Assembly: GCF_026241155.1 (NCBI RefSeq)
Contig: NZ_JAPFGP010000007.1
Span: forward strand, 124,001-188,000
Reading direction: 5' to 3'
From: Paucibacter sp. PLA-PC-4
Lineage (GTDB): Bacteria; Pseudomonadota; Gammaproteobacteria; Burkholderiales; Burkholderiaceae_C
Length of the DNA stretch: 64,000 nt
Under the pieces are notes generated by a model. It was not told the origin of the DNA, made no database searches, and saw only the letters and a program-made list of their open reading frames with translations. Position numbers and translations under genes: made by a program. Positions 49,133 through 58,900 of this stretch are shown in pieces. Each line of letters starts with the position of its first letter. The first letter of the stretch is position 1.

Positions 49133-50299
49133 ATGAGCTTCAAGAAACTACATAGCGTCGTTGCGGTTGTTGCGTTGGTCGGGATCAGTGCGCTGGCCTA
49201 TTGGTGGCAGCACCAGCCGGGCAAGGCCCAGGCGGCAGCCAAGTCCGGCCAGGCCGCTCAGCCGGGCGGACGCGGTCCGGGTGGTCCACCCAGCGTCGAA
49301 GCCGGCCGGGTCGAGGTGCAGAGCTTGGCTGACGACGCGCAGGCGGTCGGCGCGCTGCGAGCGCGCCAATCGGTGATGCTGCGGCCCGAGGTCAGCGGCC
49401 GCATCACCAAGCTCGGCTTCACCGACGGACAGCGCGTGCGCCAGGGCCAACTGCTGGTGCAACTGGACGAGGCCTTGCAGGCGGCCCAGTTGCAGCAGGC
49501 CGAGGCCCAGGCTGGCATTGCCCGCACGCAGTTGCAGCGCAACCGTGAGCTGCTGGCCCAGAGTTTCGTCTCCCCCAGCGTGGTCGACCAGGCCGAGGCG
49601 ACCCTGAAGGTGGCCGAGGCCCAGGTGGCCTTGGCGCGGGCCCAGCTGGCGCGGCTGCAGGTGCGCGCGCCCTTTGACGGCGTGATGGGCATACGGCTGA
49701 TCAATCTAGGTGACTATGTGAAGGACGGCGCCGATTTGGTCAGCGTCGAGGATGCCTCGTCGATGTGGGTGGATTTCCGCCTGCCCGAGCGTTTCGTGCC
49801 CCAGCTGCGCCTGGGCCAGGATGTCTCGCTGGGCCTGGATGCCTTGCCGGGCCGAGAGTTCAAGGCCCGCATCGAGGCGCTGGACAGCCAGCTGGACACA
49901 GCCGGGCGCTCGATGCTGGTGCGCGCGCGCCTGCTGGGCGACACGAGCATGCTGCGCTCGGGGTTGTTTGCCCGCGTGCGGGTGGTGTTCGCGTTGCGAG
50001 AGCAGGCCCTGGTCGTGCCTGAGGAGGCGCTGGTGCCGATGGGGGGTAAGCAGTTTGTCGTCAAACTGGTCGAGGGGGGCGACGGGCGCTTGATGTCGCA
50101 GCGCGTCGAGGCGCAGCTTGGTATGCGGGTGCCTGGCAAGGTGGAGTTGCTGGGTGGCGTCAAGGCCGGCGACCGGGTTGTGACGGCGGGGCAGGGACCG
50201 CTGATGCGCGGCGAGCCGCAAGCGGTCAAACTGGTGGACCTGGACAAGCCGACGACCGCTCGCGCGCCCGCGCCAAAAGCCTCGGCCGCCAGCCGCTAA
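49133..50299 (+). CDS. RND efflux periplasmic adaptor (membrane fusion protein)
   Basis: A 388-residue adaptor anchored by an N-terminal helix (VVAVVALVGISALAYWW) and a Gly/Pro spacer (GGRGPGGPP). Lipoyl and hairpin domains follow: ALRARQSVMLRPEVSGRITKLGF, DGQRVRQGQLLVQLDEALQAAQLQQAEAQ and LQVRAPFDGVMGIRLINLGDYV. The ATG at 49133 has GGAG 8 nt upstream. The pump gene follows after 14 bp. No outer-membrane channel gene is nearby, so TolC-like function is supplied elsewhere. Confidence 0.92.
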   Translation: MSFKKLHSVVAVVALVGISALAYWWQHQPGKAQAAAKSGQAAQPGGRGPGGPPSVEAGRVEVQSLADDAQAVGALRARQSVMLRPEVSGRITKLGFTDGQRVRQGQLLVQLDEALQAAQLQQAEAQAGIARTQLQRNRELLAQSFVSPSVVDQAEATLKVAEAQVALARAQLARLQVRAPFDGVMGIRLINLGDYVKDGADLVSVEDASSMWVDFRLPERFVPQLRLGQDVSLGLDALPGREFKARIEALDSQLDTAGRSMLVRARLLGDTSMLRSGLFARVRVVFALREQALVVPEEALVPMGGKQFVVKLVEGGDGRLMSQRVEAQLGMRVPGKVELLGGVKAGDRVVTAGQGPLMRGEPQAVKLVDLDKPTTARAPAPKASAASR

Positions 50300-50313
50300 G
50301 GAGGGCATGCCCC

Positions 50314-53300
50314 ATGCGCATCTCAGAAACCTCGATACGCCGCCCGGTCTTTGCGACCGTGATGTCGCTGCTGCTAATACTGGTGGGCATCGTATCGTTC
50401 GACAAGCTGTCGCTGCGCGAGTACCCGCGCATCGACGAGCCAGTCGTGACGGTCAGCACCCGGCTGGTGGGCGCTTCGTCGGAGGTGATCGAAACGCAGG
50501 TCACCAAACCGATGGAGGACTCGATCGCCGGCATCGACGGCGTCGACATCTTGACCTCGATCTCGCGCTCCGAGCAGAGCCAGATCACGGTGCGCTTCAA
50601 GCTGGAGAAGAATCCCGACGATGCCGCCGCCGATGTGCGCGACCGCGTGTCGCGGGTACGCGGCCGCCTGCCCGACGCGGTGGACGAGCCCATCGTCGCC
50701 AAGGTCGAGGCTGATGCGACGCCGACAATCTGGCTGGCCTTCACCAGCGAGACCCTGGACCCGCTGCAGATTACGGATTTGGTCAACCGCGTCGTCAAGC
50801 CTCGGCTGCAGACCGTGCCGGGCGTGGCCGACGTGCAGATCGGTGGCGACCGCAAATATTCGATGCGCATCTGGCTCGACCCCGATCGGCTGGCCGCCTA
50901 CAAGCTGACGGTGCAGGATGTTGAGGACGCGCTGCGGCGCCAGAACCTGGAGGTGCCGGCCGGTCGCATCGAGAGCCAGCAGCGCGAATTCAATGTCACT
51001 GCGCGCACCGACCTGAACACGGTGGCGCAGTTCGCCGAGGTGGCGCTGAAGCAGGCCAGCGGCTTCACGGTGAGGCTCAAGGACGTGGCGCGCATCGAGG
51101 AGGCCGCCGCCAGCGAGCGCTCTCGCGTGCGGCTCAACGGTGTGCCCTCGGTGTCGCTGGGGGTGATTCGTCAGGCCACGGCCAATCCGCTGGATGTTTC
51201 GGCCGGCGTGCAGGCCATGCTGCCGCGCATCCAGCAGGACCTGCCGGACACCGTGACGGTGCGGCCGGCCAATGACAACTCGGTCTTTATCGATCGCTCG
51301 ATCAAATCGGTCTACACCACCATCGCCGAGGCGGTGGTGCTGGTGGCCCTGGTGGTGTTTGTGTTCCTGCGCACCTTGCGCGCCTCCATCATCCCGCTGG
51401 TGACGATCCCGATCAGCCTGATCGGCTCGTTCGCGCTGATGGCGGCTGCCGGCTTCACGATCAACACGCTGACCCTGCTGGCTCTGGTGCTGGCGATCGG
51501 CCTGGTGGTGGACGATGCCATCGTCGTGCTGGAGAACATCTTCCGCCATATCGAGGAAGGACTGGAGCCCTTCCAGGCGGCGCTGAAAGGGGCGAAGGAG
51601 ATCGGCTTCGCAGTGGTCGCGATGACGCTGACCCTGGTCGCGGTGTTTGCGCCGCTGGCCTTCACGCCGGGGCGCACCGGGCGGCTTTTCGTCGAGTTCG
51701 CGCTGACCCTTGCGGGCGCCGTCGTGGTGTCGGGCTTTGTCGCGCTGACGCTTACTCCGATGATGTGCAGCAAGCTGCTACGCCACAACAGCAAGCCCAC
51801 GCGATTCGACACCGGCATGGAGAGGGTGCTGGTCTGGATCAGCGATCGCTATGCGGGTGCTCTGCGCTTTGCGCTGCGCACCCGCTGGCTGGTGGTGGCC
51901 GTGATGGTGGCCTCGGGCGCCTACAGCTGGTGGCTGTTTAGCCATGCCAAGAGCGAGCTGGCGCCGCTGGAGGACAGGGGCGTGATCTTCATGCCGATCA
52001 GCGCGCCGGACGGTTCGACCCTGGAGTTCACTGCCCGCTATCTGGATGCGATCGACCGAGTCGCGGCGGGGTATCCGGAGTTCGATCGCCGTTTCATGTT
52101 TGTCGGCGGCGCAACCGTGGCTCAGGCCACCGGCATCCTGCGCACTGTCGACTGGGTGGATCGCGATGTCAGCACCCAGGAGCTGGCGCGGCGGTTGCAG
52201 CCGCAACTGGCCGGGCTACCGGGCGTCAGTGTGTTCGCGGTGACGCCGCCTAGCCTGGGCCAGGGCTTTCGCGAGCGTTCGATCAACTATGTGATCCTGA
52301 CCAGCGACAGCTACGCCAATCTGGCCGGCGTGACCCAGCAGTTCATGGCCGCGCTGGCCAAGAACCCCGGCTTTGTGCAGCCCGACAACGATCTGCGCCT
52401 GAACAAGCCGGAGGTCTTCATGGAAGTGGACCGCGAGCGCGCGGCCGATCTGGGCGTCAATGTCGACCAGGTGGCGCGCACCGTCGAGACCATGCTGGGC
52501 GGGCGCAATGTGACCCGCTACAAGCGCGACGCAGAGCAGTACGACGTGATCGTGCAGACCGATGCGGTGGGTCGCACCACGCCTGACCATATCGAGAAGC
52601 TGTTCGTGCGCGGCCGCGGCGACGCGATGATTCCGCTGGCCAGCCTGGTCAAGGTGCGCGAGGCGGTCAGCCCGCGCGAGCTGAACCACTTCAACCAGCG
52701 CCGCTCGGTGGCTATCACGGCCAATCTGGCGCCCGGCTATGCGCTGGGCGAGGCGCTGGCGTTCATGGACGAGACCGCGCGCGAGATTCTGCCGATGGGC
52801 TACGCGACCGAGCTCAACGGCGTCTCGCGCGAGTTCCGCTCCTCCAGCGGCGCGCTGGGCCTGGTCTTCGTGCTGGCCCTGCTGTTCATCTTCCTGGTTC
52901 TGGCGGCGCAGTTCGAGAGCTTCATCGATCCCTTTGTGATCATGCTGGCGGTGCCGCTGTCCATGGTCGGTGCACTGGCGGCGCTGCAATGGTCAGGCGG
53001 CACGCTCAATGTCTACTCGCAGATCGGACTGATCACGCTGGTGGGGCTGATCACCAAGCACGGCATCCTGATCGTCGAGTTCAGCAACCAGCTGCGCCAG
53101 CAGGGCAAGGACGTGATGGAGGCCGTGATCGAGGCCTCGGCGCTGCGCCTGCGGCCCATTCTGATGACCACCGGCGCGATGGTGCTCGGCGCGATTCCGC
53201 TGGCCCTGGCCAGCGGTGCCGGTGCCGAGAGTCGTCAGCAAATCGGCTGGGTCATCGTCGGGGGCATGAGCTTTGGTACGCTGCTGACGATCTTCGTGGT

Positions 53301-53373
53301 GCCCACCATGTACACGCTGTTCGCGCGCAAGAGCACGCCCGGCGAGATTACGACGCCGGCGCTGGCATCCTGA
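50314..53373 (+). CDS. RND efflux transporter, HAE1 family inner-membrane pump
   Basis: A 1019-residue AcrB-type proton-driven pump with the usual twelve-helix plan. It begins MRISETSIRRPVFATVMSLLLIL. Helix 4 has LALVLAIGLVVDDAIVVLENI with the adjacent Asp-Asp of the proton relay. Other landmarks are VVAMTLTLVAVFAPLAF, VNVDQVARTVETMLGG, and the closing GLITKHGILIVEFSNQLR and RLRPILMTTGAMVLGAIPLAL. Substrates cannot be read from sequence. The Crp/Fnr gene is convergent, 4 bp away. Confidence 0.95.
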   Translation: MRISETSIRRPVFATVMSLLLILVGIVSFDKLSLREYPRIDEPVVTVSTRLVGASSEVIETQVTKPMEDSIAGIDGVDILTSISRSEQSQITVRFKLEKNPDDAAADVRDRVSRVRGRLPDAVDEPIVAKVEADATPTIWLAFTSETLDPLQITDLVNRVVKPRLQTVPGVADVQIGGDRKYSMRIWLDPDRLAAYKLTVQDVEDALRRQNLEVPAGRIESQQREFNVTARTDLNTVAQFAEVALKQASGFTVRLKDVARIEEAAASERSRVRLNGVPSVSLGVIRQATANPLDVSAGVQAMLPRIQQDLPDTVTVRPANDNSVFIDRSIKSVYTTIAEAVVLVALVVFVFLRTLRASIIPLVTIPISLIGSFALMAAAGFTINTLTLLALVLAIGLVVDDAIVVLENIFRHIEEGLEPFQAALKGAKEIGFAVVAMTLTLVAVFAPLAFTPGRTGRLFVEFALTLAGAVVVSGFVALTLTPMMCSKLLRHNSKPTRFDTGMERVLVWISDRYAGALRFALRTRWLVVAVMVASGAYSWWLFSHAKSELAPLEDRGVIFMPISAPDGSTLEFTARYLDAIDRVAAGYPEFDRRFMFVGGATVAQATGILRTVDWVDRDVSTQELARRLQPQLAGLPGVSVFAVTPPSLGQGFRERSINYVILTSDSYANLAGVTQQFMAALAKNPGFVQPDNDLRLNKPEVFMEVDRERAADLGVNVDQVARTVETMLGGRNVTRYKRDAEQYDVIVQTDAVGRTTPDHIEKLFVRGRGDAMIPLASLVKVREAVSPRELNHFNQRRSVAITANLAPGYALGEALAFMDETAREILPMGYATELNGVSREFRSSSGALGLVFVLALLFIFLVLAAQFESFIDPFVIMLAVPLSMVGALAALQWSGGTLNVYSQIGLITLVGLITKHGILIVEFSNQLRQQGKDVMEAVIEASALRLRPILMTTGAMVLGAIPLALASGAGAESRQQIGWVIVGGMSFGTLLTIFVVPTMYTLFARKSTPGEITTPALAS

Positions 53374-53377
53374 GGTC

Positions 53378-54061
53378 TCAGTCGGCCGGCGGGCTGGAGT
53401 AGTCTCGCAGGCCGGCCAGGCTCAGCACCTCGATGCCGCGCCGGCTGATGTTCAACAGGCCGGCTGCCTCCAGGCGCTGCAGCGCGGCATTGGCGCGCTG
53501 GCGCGAGATGCCGGCCAACTGGGCCACCTCGACCTGGCGCAGGTCCAGGAACAGGCCCGGCTCAGGGTAGAGCTCGGGGTTGTAGAGCGCAGCCAGGCTG
53601 CGCGCGACCCGGGCCGTGCAGTCCAGCAGGCGTTGATTGCACAGTTGGGCGATGAAGCTGCCCATGCGTGCGTTCATAAGATGCTGCAGATAGTGGTTGA
53701 AGGGCAGGCTGGTGGCACGCAGCCACTCGAAGGTCTCGCGCGGTAGAAGGGCCAGGTGCGAGTCGCGCAGGGCCACGCCCTCGTACTGCCAGCTGCCGCG
53801 CTTGATCAAGGTGCCTTCGCCAAACCAGCCGCCCGGCGCAGTGCCGATCAGCGTAGTCTCCCGCCCGTCGGGGCTGCCGACGCTCATCTTGCCGAAGCCG
53901 CTGATCAGTCCGACCCAATGCTCGGCCGTCTCACCCATGCGTACGATCGACTGGCCCGCAGCCACTCGGCGCTCGCGGCACTCCGCTTGCACGCGCTGCA
54001 TTTCGGCGGGGCTGAGGTTGCGGCCCCAGATCGACTTGTCCAGCATCTCTTGCAAGCTCAT
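53378..54061 (-). CDS. Crp/Fnr family transcriptional regulator
   Basis: A 227-residue regulator. The N-terminal cyclic-nucleotide-binding fold has GQSIVRMGETAEHWVGLISG and APGGWFGEGTLI. The C-terminal winged helix has LDLRQVEVAQLAGISRQRANAALQRLEAAGLL. The iron-sulfur cysteines of FNR are missing. The phosphate-binding cassette differs from true Crp, so it may not bind cAMP. It is convergent with the RND pump and divergent from the deaminase gene. Confidence 0.9.
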   Translation of the reverse strand: MSLQEMLDKSIWGRNLSPAEMQRVQAECRERRVAAGQSIVRMGETAEHWVGLISGFGKMSVGSPDGRETTLIGTAPGGWFGEGTLIKRGSWQYEGVALRDSHLALLPRETFEWLRATSLPFNHYLQHLMNARMGSFIAQLCNQRLLDCTARVARSLAALYNPELYPEPGLFLDLRQVEVAQLAGISRQRANAALQRLEAAGLLNISRRGIEVLSLAGLRDYSSPPAD

Positions 54062-54121
54062 GTGGCGATTCTAGGAGGCGGCCCGGTACAGTTCGGGTCA
54101 GCCTCCAACATCACCGCAGCT

Positions 54122-54661
54122 ATGACGAAGAATCAGCCTCTGATCCGATGGCACTCCATGTTCATGGGCGTTGCCCTGCTGGCTGCCGCGCGCTCCAAGG
54201 ACGAGCGCAAGCGCAACGGCGCCTGCATCGTCAGCGCCGACAACAAGATCCTGGGCGTCGGCTACAACGGCCTGCCGCGCGGCTGCTCCGACGAAGATGC
54301 CGGCTACTGGGCCGATGACGACGCCGACCCTTATCAGTCTCGCCACAGCTATATCGTCCACGCCGAGGTCAACTCCATCTTGAACTGCGTCGTGCTACCG
54401 CTGACCGGCAGCACGATTTATGCAACCCAGTTTCCCTGCCCGCGCTGCGTGCAGTCCATCATCCAGGTCGGCATCCGCCAGGTGATCTATCTGGAGAAGA
54501 AGCTGCATCACTCCCGGGCCAACGAGGCCTCCAACAAGATGCTCTCCGATGCCGGGGTTCATATCCACTCGCTCGAAGAGCTGGAGCCGCCGTCGGCGCA
54601 ATGGTCCGAGGCCCTGGCGGGCTTCATCACGCAGCAGGCTCTGGGTAACTGGGCAACTTGA
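54122..54661 (+). CDS. Deoxycytidylate deaminase family protein
   Basis: A 179-residue zinc deaminase. The zinc and catalytic site is HAE at 80-82 (YIVHAEVNSILN) with Cys106 and Cys109 in FPCPRC. Further landmarks are RKRNGACIVSADNKILGVGYNGLPRG and DDADPYQSRHS, typical of dCMP/ComEB-type deaminases. It would convert dCMP to dUMP for thymidylate synthesis. The ATG at 54122 begins MTKNQPLIRW; the longer frame upstream is not coding. Confidence 0.9.
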   Translation: MTKNQPLIRWHSMFMGVALLAAARSKDERKRNGACIVSADNKILGVGYNGLPRGCSDEDAGYWADDDADPYQSRHSYIVHAEVNSILNCVVLPLTGSTIYATQFPCPRCVQSIIQVGIRQVIYLEKKLHHSRANEASNKMLSDAGVHIHSLEELEPPSAQWSEALAGFITQQALGNWAT

Positions 54662-54760
54662 GCCGAATCAGCGGGTGAAGCGCCGGCTTTTTCTGGCTTA
54701 AGTTGCGGCGGCCACCGGCATCATGCGACTCATCAACCCGCTGGTTCGAGGAGTTCGACG

Positions 54761-55078
54761 ATGATGATTCCGCTGCACTTGATTCCCGCCCAGAGCCGCT
54801 CATCGCTGGAGTTCTTCGACGACGGTGTCGCCGAGGTGCAAGATCTGGGCTTGTCGATTGCCGGGCCGGTTGACGGGGTCCAGTTGCAGGCCTTCCAGAG
54901 CCTGATGCAACAGGCCGGGCTGCGCCTGCAGCCGACCCGCATGCTCTACGACCGGCTCTATGCCTTCGAGCGCCTGGCCGAGGCGCATGCGAGCGGCAAT
55001 CAAGCCTTGCGTGAACTCGCGATGCAGTTGTTCGACAGCTACCAACGTGCCGGCGAGTGGATCGCACTGATGCACTGA
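54761..55078 (+). CDS. Small hypothetical protein
   Basis: A 105-residue soluble protein that I do not recognise. It starts MMIPLHLIPAQSRSSLEFFDDG with GAGGAG upstream and a rho-independent terminator after it, so it looks like a real single gene. The composition is helix-rich in the second half (RLYAFERLAEAHASGNQALRELAMQLFDSYQRAGEWI). No signal peptide, membrane segment or cysteine pattern is visible. Confidence 0.7.
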   Translation: MMIPLHLIPAQSRSSLEFFDDGVAEVQDLGLSIAGPVDGVQLQAFQSLMQQAGLRLQPTRMLYDRLYAFERLAEAHASGNQALRELAMQLFDSYQRAGEWIALMH

Positions 55079-55108
55079 AGCGCAAGCCAGCTCTCGCGCA
55101 ATCCATAG

Positions 55109-55134
55109 AGCGCCCCGCGAGGGCGCTTCTTTCA
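55109..55134 (+). terminator. Rho-independent terminator after the small hypothetical gene
   Basis: AGCGCCC, loop CGCGA, GGGCGCT, then TCTTTC: a 7-bp GC-rich stem with a short, broken T tract, 30 bp after the stop at 55078. Confidence 0.7.
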
Positions 55135-55153
55135 TTGCGGGCGCACGAGAGAA

Positions 55154-55417
55154 TCAGAGCGCGGTGAGCCAGTCGCAGCGCAGCCTTCCCTGGCGATGCA
55201 GGCGCCGACGCGCCCGGGCATACCAGGTCGGCAGCAGAAATGCCGCCAGGCTCAGTGGCAGCACCACCCATGCCTGCAGCAACATCAGGCCCGGCACGCT
55301 GATCCAGCCCAGCACCCAGCAAGTCAGAACGAGGTCCCAGGCCTGCGATTCCACCGGATGGCGACCGCCATGCAGGACCAGCCAGTGCTTGACTTGGGTC
55401 AGTTGCTGCAGAGTCAT
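55154..55417 (-). CDS. Small hypothetical membrane protein
   Basis: An 87-residue protein with two close hydrophobic stretches (LVLTCWVLGWISVPGLMLLQAWVVLPLSLAAFLLPTWY) and a basic C-terminus (ARARRRLHRQGRLR). The ATG at 55417 has AGGAG 7 nt upstream; the TTG two codons earlier is too close to it. I do not recognise the family. It faces the hypothetical gene at 54.8 kb across a terminator. Confidence 0.6.
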   Translation of the reverse strand: MTLQQLTQVKHWLVLHGGRHPVESQAWDLVLTCWVLGWISVPGLMLLQAWVVLPLSLAAFLLPTWYARARRRLHRQGRLRCDWLTAL

Positions 55418-55956
55418 GAGCAAACTCCTTGCGCCAGTGCCGTCAGTTTCGAGTCAGCTTCTTTATCGCTCAACTGCGGCTGAAAAGCCAGCGCTTTGAA
55501 GTGCTCAGGCCGTCAATGGCTTGGTCGGCTCGCCAAGCCTCGCGCGCATCTCTTCTGTTGTTTTTGCGTGCATCGCCGCACGGCCTCAGTGCATGTCATC
55601 TGGCCTACATATCGCGTCGCCAAACTGACATGCGAAACACCTGACCGAACTGGGCTCATGGGCCGCCCTGTGTGGGCGCCCATGGTGGTTGTTTTGGGTC
55701 TTGCTGGCACCGTCTTTGCTATACGAATTCGGGTAGATGAGGCACGAGCGCGGTGCGTTGCATCGCGATGGTGCAAGGTCGCTGGCAAAGAGGTGCGGGC
55801 GAGGTGGGGCAGCACAAACAGCAGCTTCTTTCAAGCCGTAGTTCCTCGGTGTGGGAAAACCGCGATCCCAAACGTTTGCGGCTGCCCCGGGTGCTACATT
55901 TTTTTACGGTGGGCGTTGGCATGCGCCGGTGTGGGAAGTCTTTGAGGAGTCACAGC
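55418..55956. other. Long upstream region of the TonB receptor gene, no supportable gene
   Basis: About 540 bp. An open frame at 55496-55945 is Cys/Trp/Arg-rich with no family features and is probably not coding. The region holds a strong imperfect hairpin (55657-55684) and must contain the promoters of the divergent genes, but no consensus pair was clear. No cobalamin riboswitch motif was recognised. Confidence 0.5.
55657..55684 (+). other. Strong hairpin upstream of the TonB receptor
   Basis: CATGGGC-(C)-GCCC-TGTGT-GGGC-GCCCATG: 11 bp of stem with one bulged base, followed by GTGGTTGTTTTGG. It may be a terminator-like or regulatory leader element. Confidence 0.4.
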
Positions 55957-58900
55957 ATGAGTAGCAATCGTTGGAGTTTTACGAGAACCGCGCTGAGCGC
56001 GGCGGTCGCCATCGTGGCCGCAGCGCCCGTCATGGCGCAGAACACGACCGCCGCAGTGAGCGGGCGTGTCACGGGCACCGATGGCAAGGCTGTTGCGGGC
56101 GCAAACGTTAGCGTTTTGCACCGCGAGTCGGGCTCGGTCAACAACCTGGTGACTGACGCTGAGGGGCGCTACTCCGTTCGCGGTCTTCGCGTCGGCGGCC
56201 CGTACACCATCACCGTCGTCAAGGGCGGGGACAAGGACGTGCGCGACGGTGTGTACCTCGCGCTCGCGGAGACGCTGGCGCTGGATGTGCGCCTGGGCGC
56301 CAGCCAGTTGGAGACTGTGGTGTTGACCGGTTCCAGCGCGGGTGTTGGCCGCTACAACGCTGGTGCTTCGGGCGCCGGTACCAATCTGGGCCGTCAGGAG
56401 CTGGACGCCTATGCATCCATCCAGCGCAACTTGCAGGACTATGCCCGTACCGACCCGCGCTTGTCGCAAACCGACAAGGAGCGCGGTGAGATCACGGCTC
56501 TGGGCCAAAACACGCGCTTCAACGCCATCACGATCGACGGCGTGCGCACCAACGACACATTCGGCCTTGAGTCGAACAATCTGCCGACTGCCAAGCAACC
56601 GATCTCGATCGACGCGATCCAGTCGGTGCAGGTCAATGTGTCGAACTACGACGTCACGCAGCAGGGCTACACCGGCGCGAACATCAACGCGGTGACCAAG
56701 TCGGGCACGAACGAGTTCAAGGGCAGCGTCTACTACGTTTATCGCGACGACAGCCTGTCGGGTGACCGCGTGCAAGATCGGGACCGGGGCACCTACAGCC
56801 GCCCGGCGCCGTTCACCGAAGACACCAAGGGATTCACCCTGGGTGGCCCCATCATCAAGGACAAGCTCTTCTTCTTCGGTAGTTATGAAGAACTGCGCAG
56901 CACGCGCTCGGCACCGGCCTTTGGCCCGGTTGGCAGTGCGCAGACCAATGTTGGCATCACGCCGGCACAGATTGCGGCAGCTCAGCAAGCTTTCCAGAGC
57001 AAATACAACATCAACGCCGGCGGATCCGAAGTGCCGACCGGCTCTGAGTTGTTGGTCAAAGACTACCTGCTGAAGCTGGACTGGAACATCAGCGACAACC
57101 ACCGCGCCAATTTCCGTTACTCCAAGACCGAGCAGGGCGAGCCGATCTTCCCGGATATCACGGCTACCAATCTATCGCTGAACTCGCACTGGTACAACCA
57201 GGGCAAGACGGTGGAGACCATGGTCGGCCAGTGGTTTGCCGACTGGACTCCCAACTTCTCGACCGAGCTGAAGCTGTCCAAGCGCGACTATGACAGCGTC
57301 CCCCAGAACAACAGCAATTTGCCCAGTGTCGCGCTGGTCTTCACCGGACCTTCGCCTGTCGCCACCACGGGTGACCGCACGCTGTACATCGGTACCGAAC
57401 TCAGCCGCCACTTCAATGTCCTGAAGACCGAGACCACCGACGCCTACTTCGCCGGCAACTTGGTGCTGGATGACCATGAAATCAAGGTCGGCGGCGACTA
57501 CAGCAAGAACGATGTCTATAACGCCTTCTTGCAGAACACCAAGGGCAGCTACACCTTCCGCAGCGCCAATCCGGTGCAGGATTTCCTTGACGGCAAGATC
57601 AGCAGCTACAGCCTGCAAGTGCCGCTGGCGGGCAAGACGATCGAGGACGGCGTCGCCGTCTGGAGCCTGAAGAACCTGGGCCTGTTCCTGCAGGACACTT
57701 GGACCGTCAACGACAAGCTGACATTGGGTCTGGGTGTGCGCGTGGACAAGGCCGACATCGGCGACCGTCCGATTCACAACCCCAAGGTTCAGACCGTTTT
57801 CGGTTACGACAATTCGCGCACCGTCGACGGGCAGGATCTGGTTCAGCCTCGTTTCAGCTTCAACTATGCGCTGGATGCCAAGGACAAGAAGAAGTCGCAA
57901 ATCCGCGGCGGCTTCGGCCTGTTCCAAGGGGCTGCGGCCAGCGTCTGGCTGTCCAATCCCTTCTCCAATACGGGCATGGCTACGGCCAACTACACCTGCT
58001 CGACGACCACAGTGCCTAACTGTGACGGCTATGGCGTGGCCTTCTCGGCTGACCCGAACAACCAACCCGTGTTCACCGGCTCGGTTCCTGCGGCCAATGT
58101 CGACATCCTGGCGCCCGGCTTGAAGCAGCCTTCGGTCTGGAAGCTGAATCTGGCTTATGACGCCGAGCTGCCCTGGTATGGCCTGGTGGCTGGCGCCGAG
58201 TGGGTGCACACCAAGACCAAGGACGGTATCTACTACCAACACCTGAACCTGGGGGCGCCGACGCGGACCGGCCCTGACGGCCGTCAGATGTTCTACAACA
58301 CGAACGGTCTGAGCACCAACTGCTGGACCGGTGGCAACAACGTGGTCTCGACCTGCGGGGCGCAGACCAAGTTCAATCGTGATCGCACGTTCAACAATGT
58401 GCTGCTTGCCGAGCGCACGAGCAAGGGCGGTGGCGATGCTGTCACCCTGTCGCTTGCCCAGCAGAACCGCGGCTGGGGTTGGGCTGCCGCCTACACCCGC
58501 ACCAACGCCAAGGAAGTCAGCCCGCTGACCTCGTCGACGTCGAACTCCAACTTCAACGGGCGCGCGGTCTTCAACCCCAATGAAGACGTCTCCGCGAACT
58601 CGGCCTACCTGGTCAAGGACCGGGTCAATTTGGCGGTCAACTGGTCGAAGGCATTTGTTGGGTCCTACAAGACCACGGTCGGTCTGTTCTACGAAGGCCG
58701 CAAGGGCAAGCCCTACAGCTGGACCTTCAAGAACGATATGAACGGCGACGGCGTGTCCGGCAACGACCTGATGTACATCCCGACGGCCCCGGGCTCGGGC
58801 GAGGTGCTGTTCTACGGCGCAACGCCGGAGGCGCGTGCTGCCAATGAGGCGCGATTCTGGGAAATGGTCAACGCCAACCCCGATCTGAGCGGCTCGCGTG

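Noticed and set aside
54661-54692. Possible terminator after the deaminase gene
   Set aside because: Only a 5-bp stem with a long loop precedes TTTTTC; too weak to claim.
55496-55945. 149-codon open frame upstream of the TonB receptor
   Set aside because: Cys/Trp/Arg-rich, no domain, no good ribosome binding site, and it overlaps the receptor leader.
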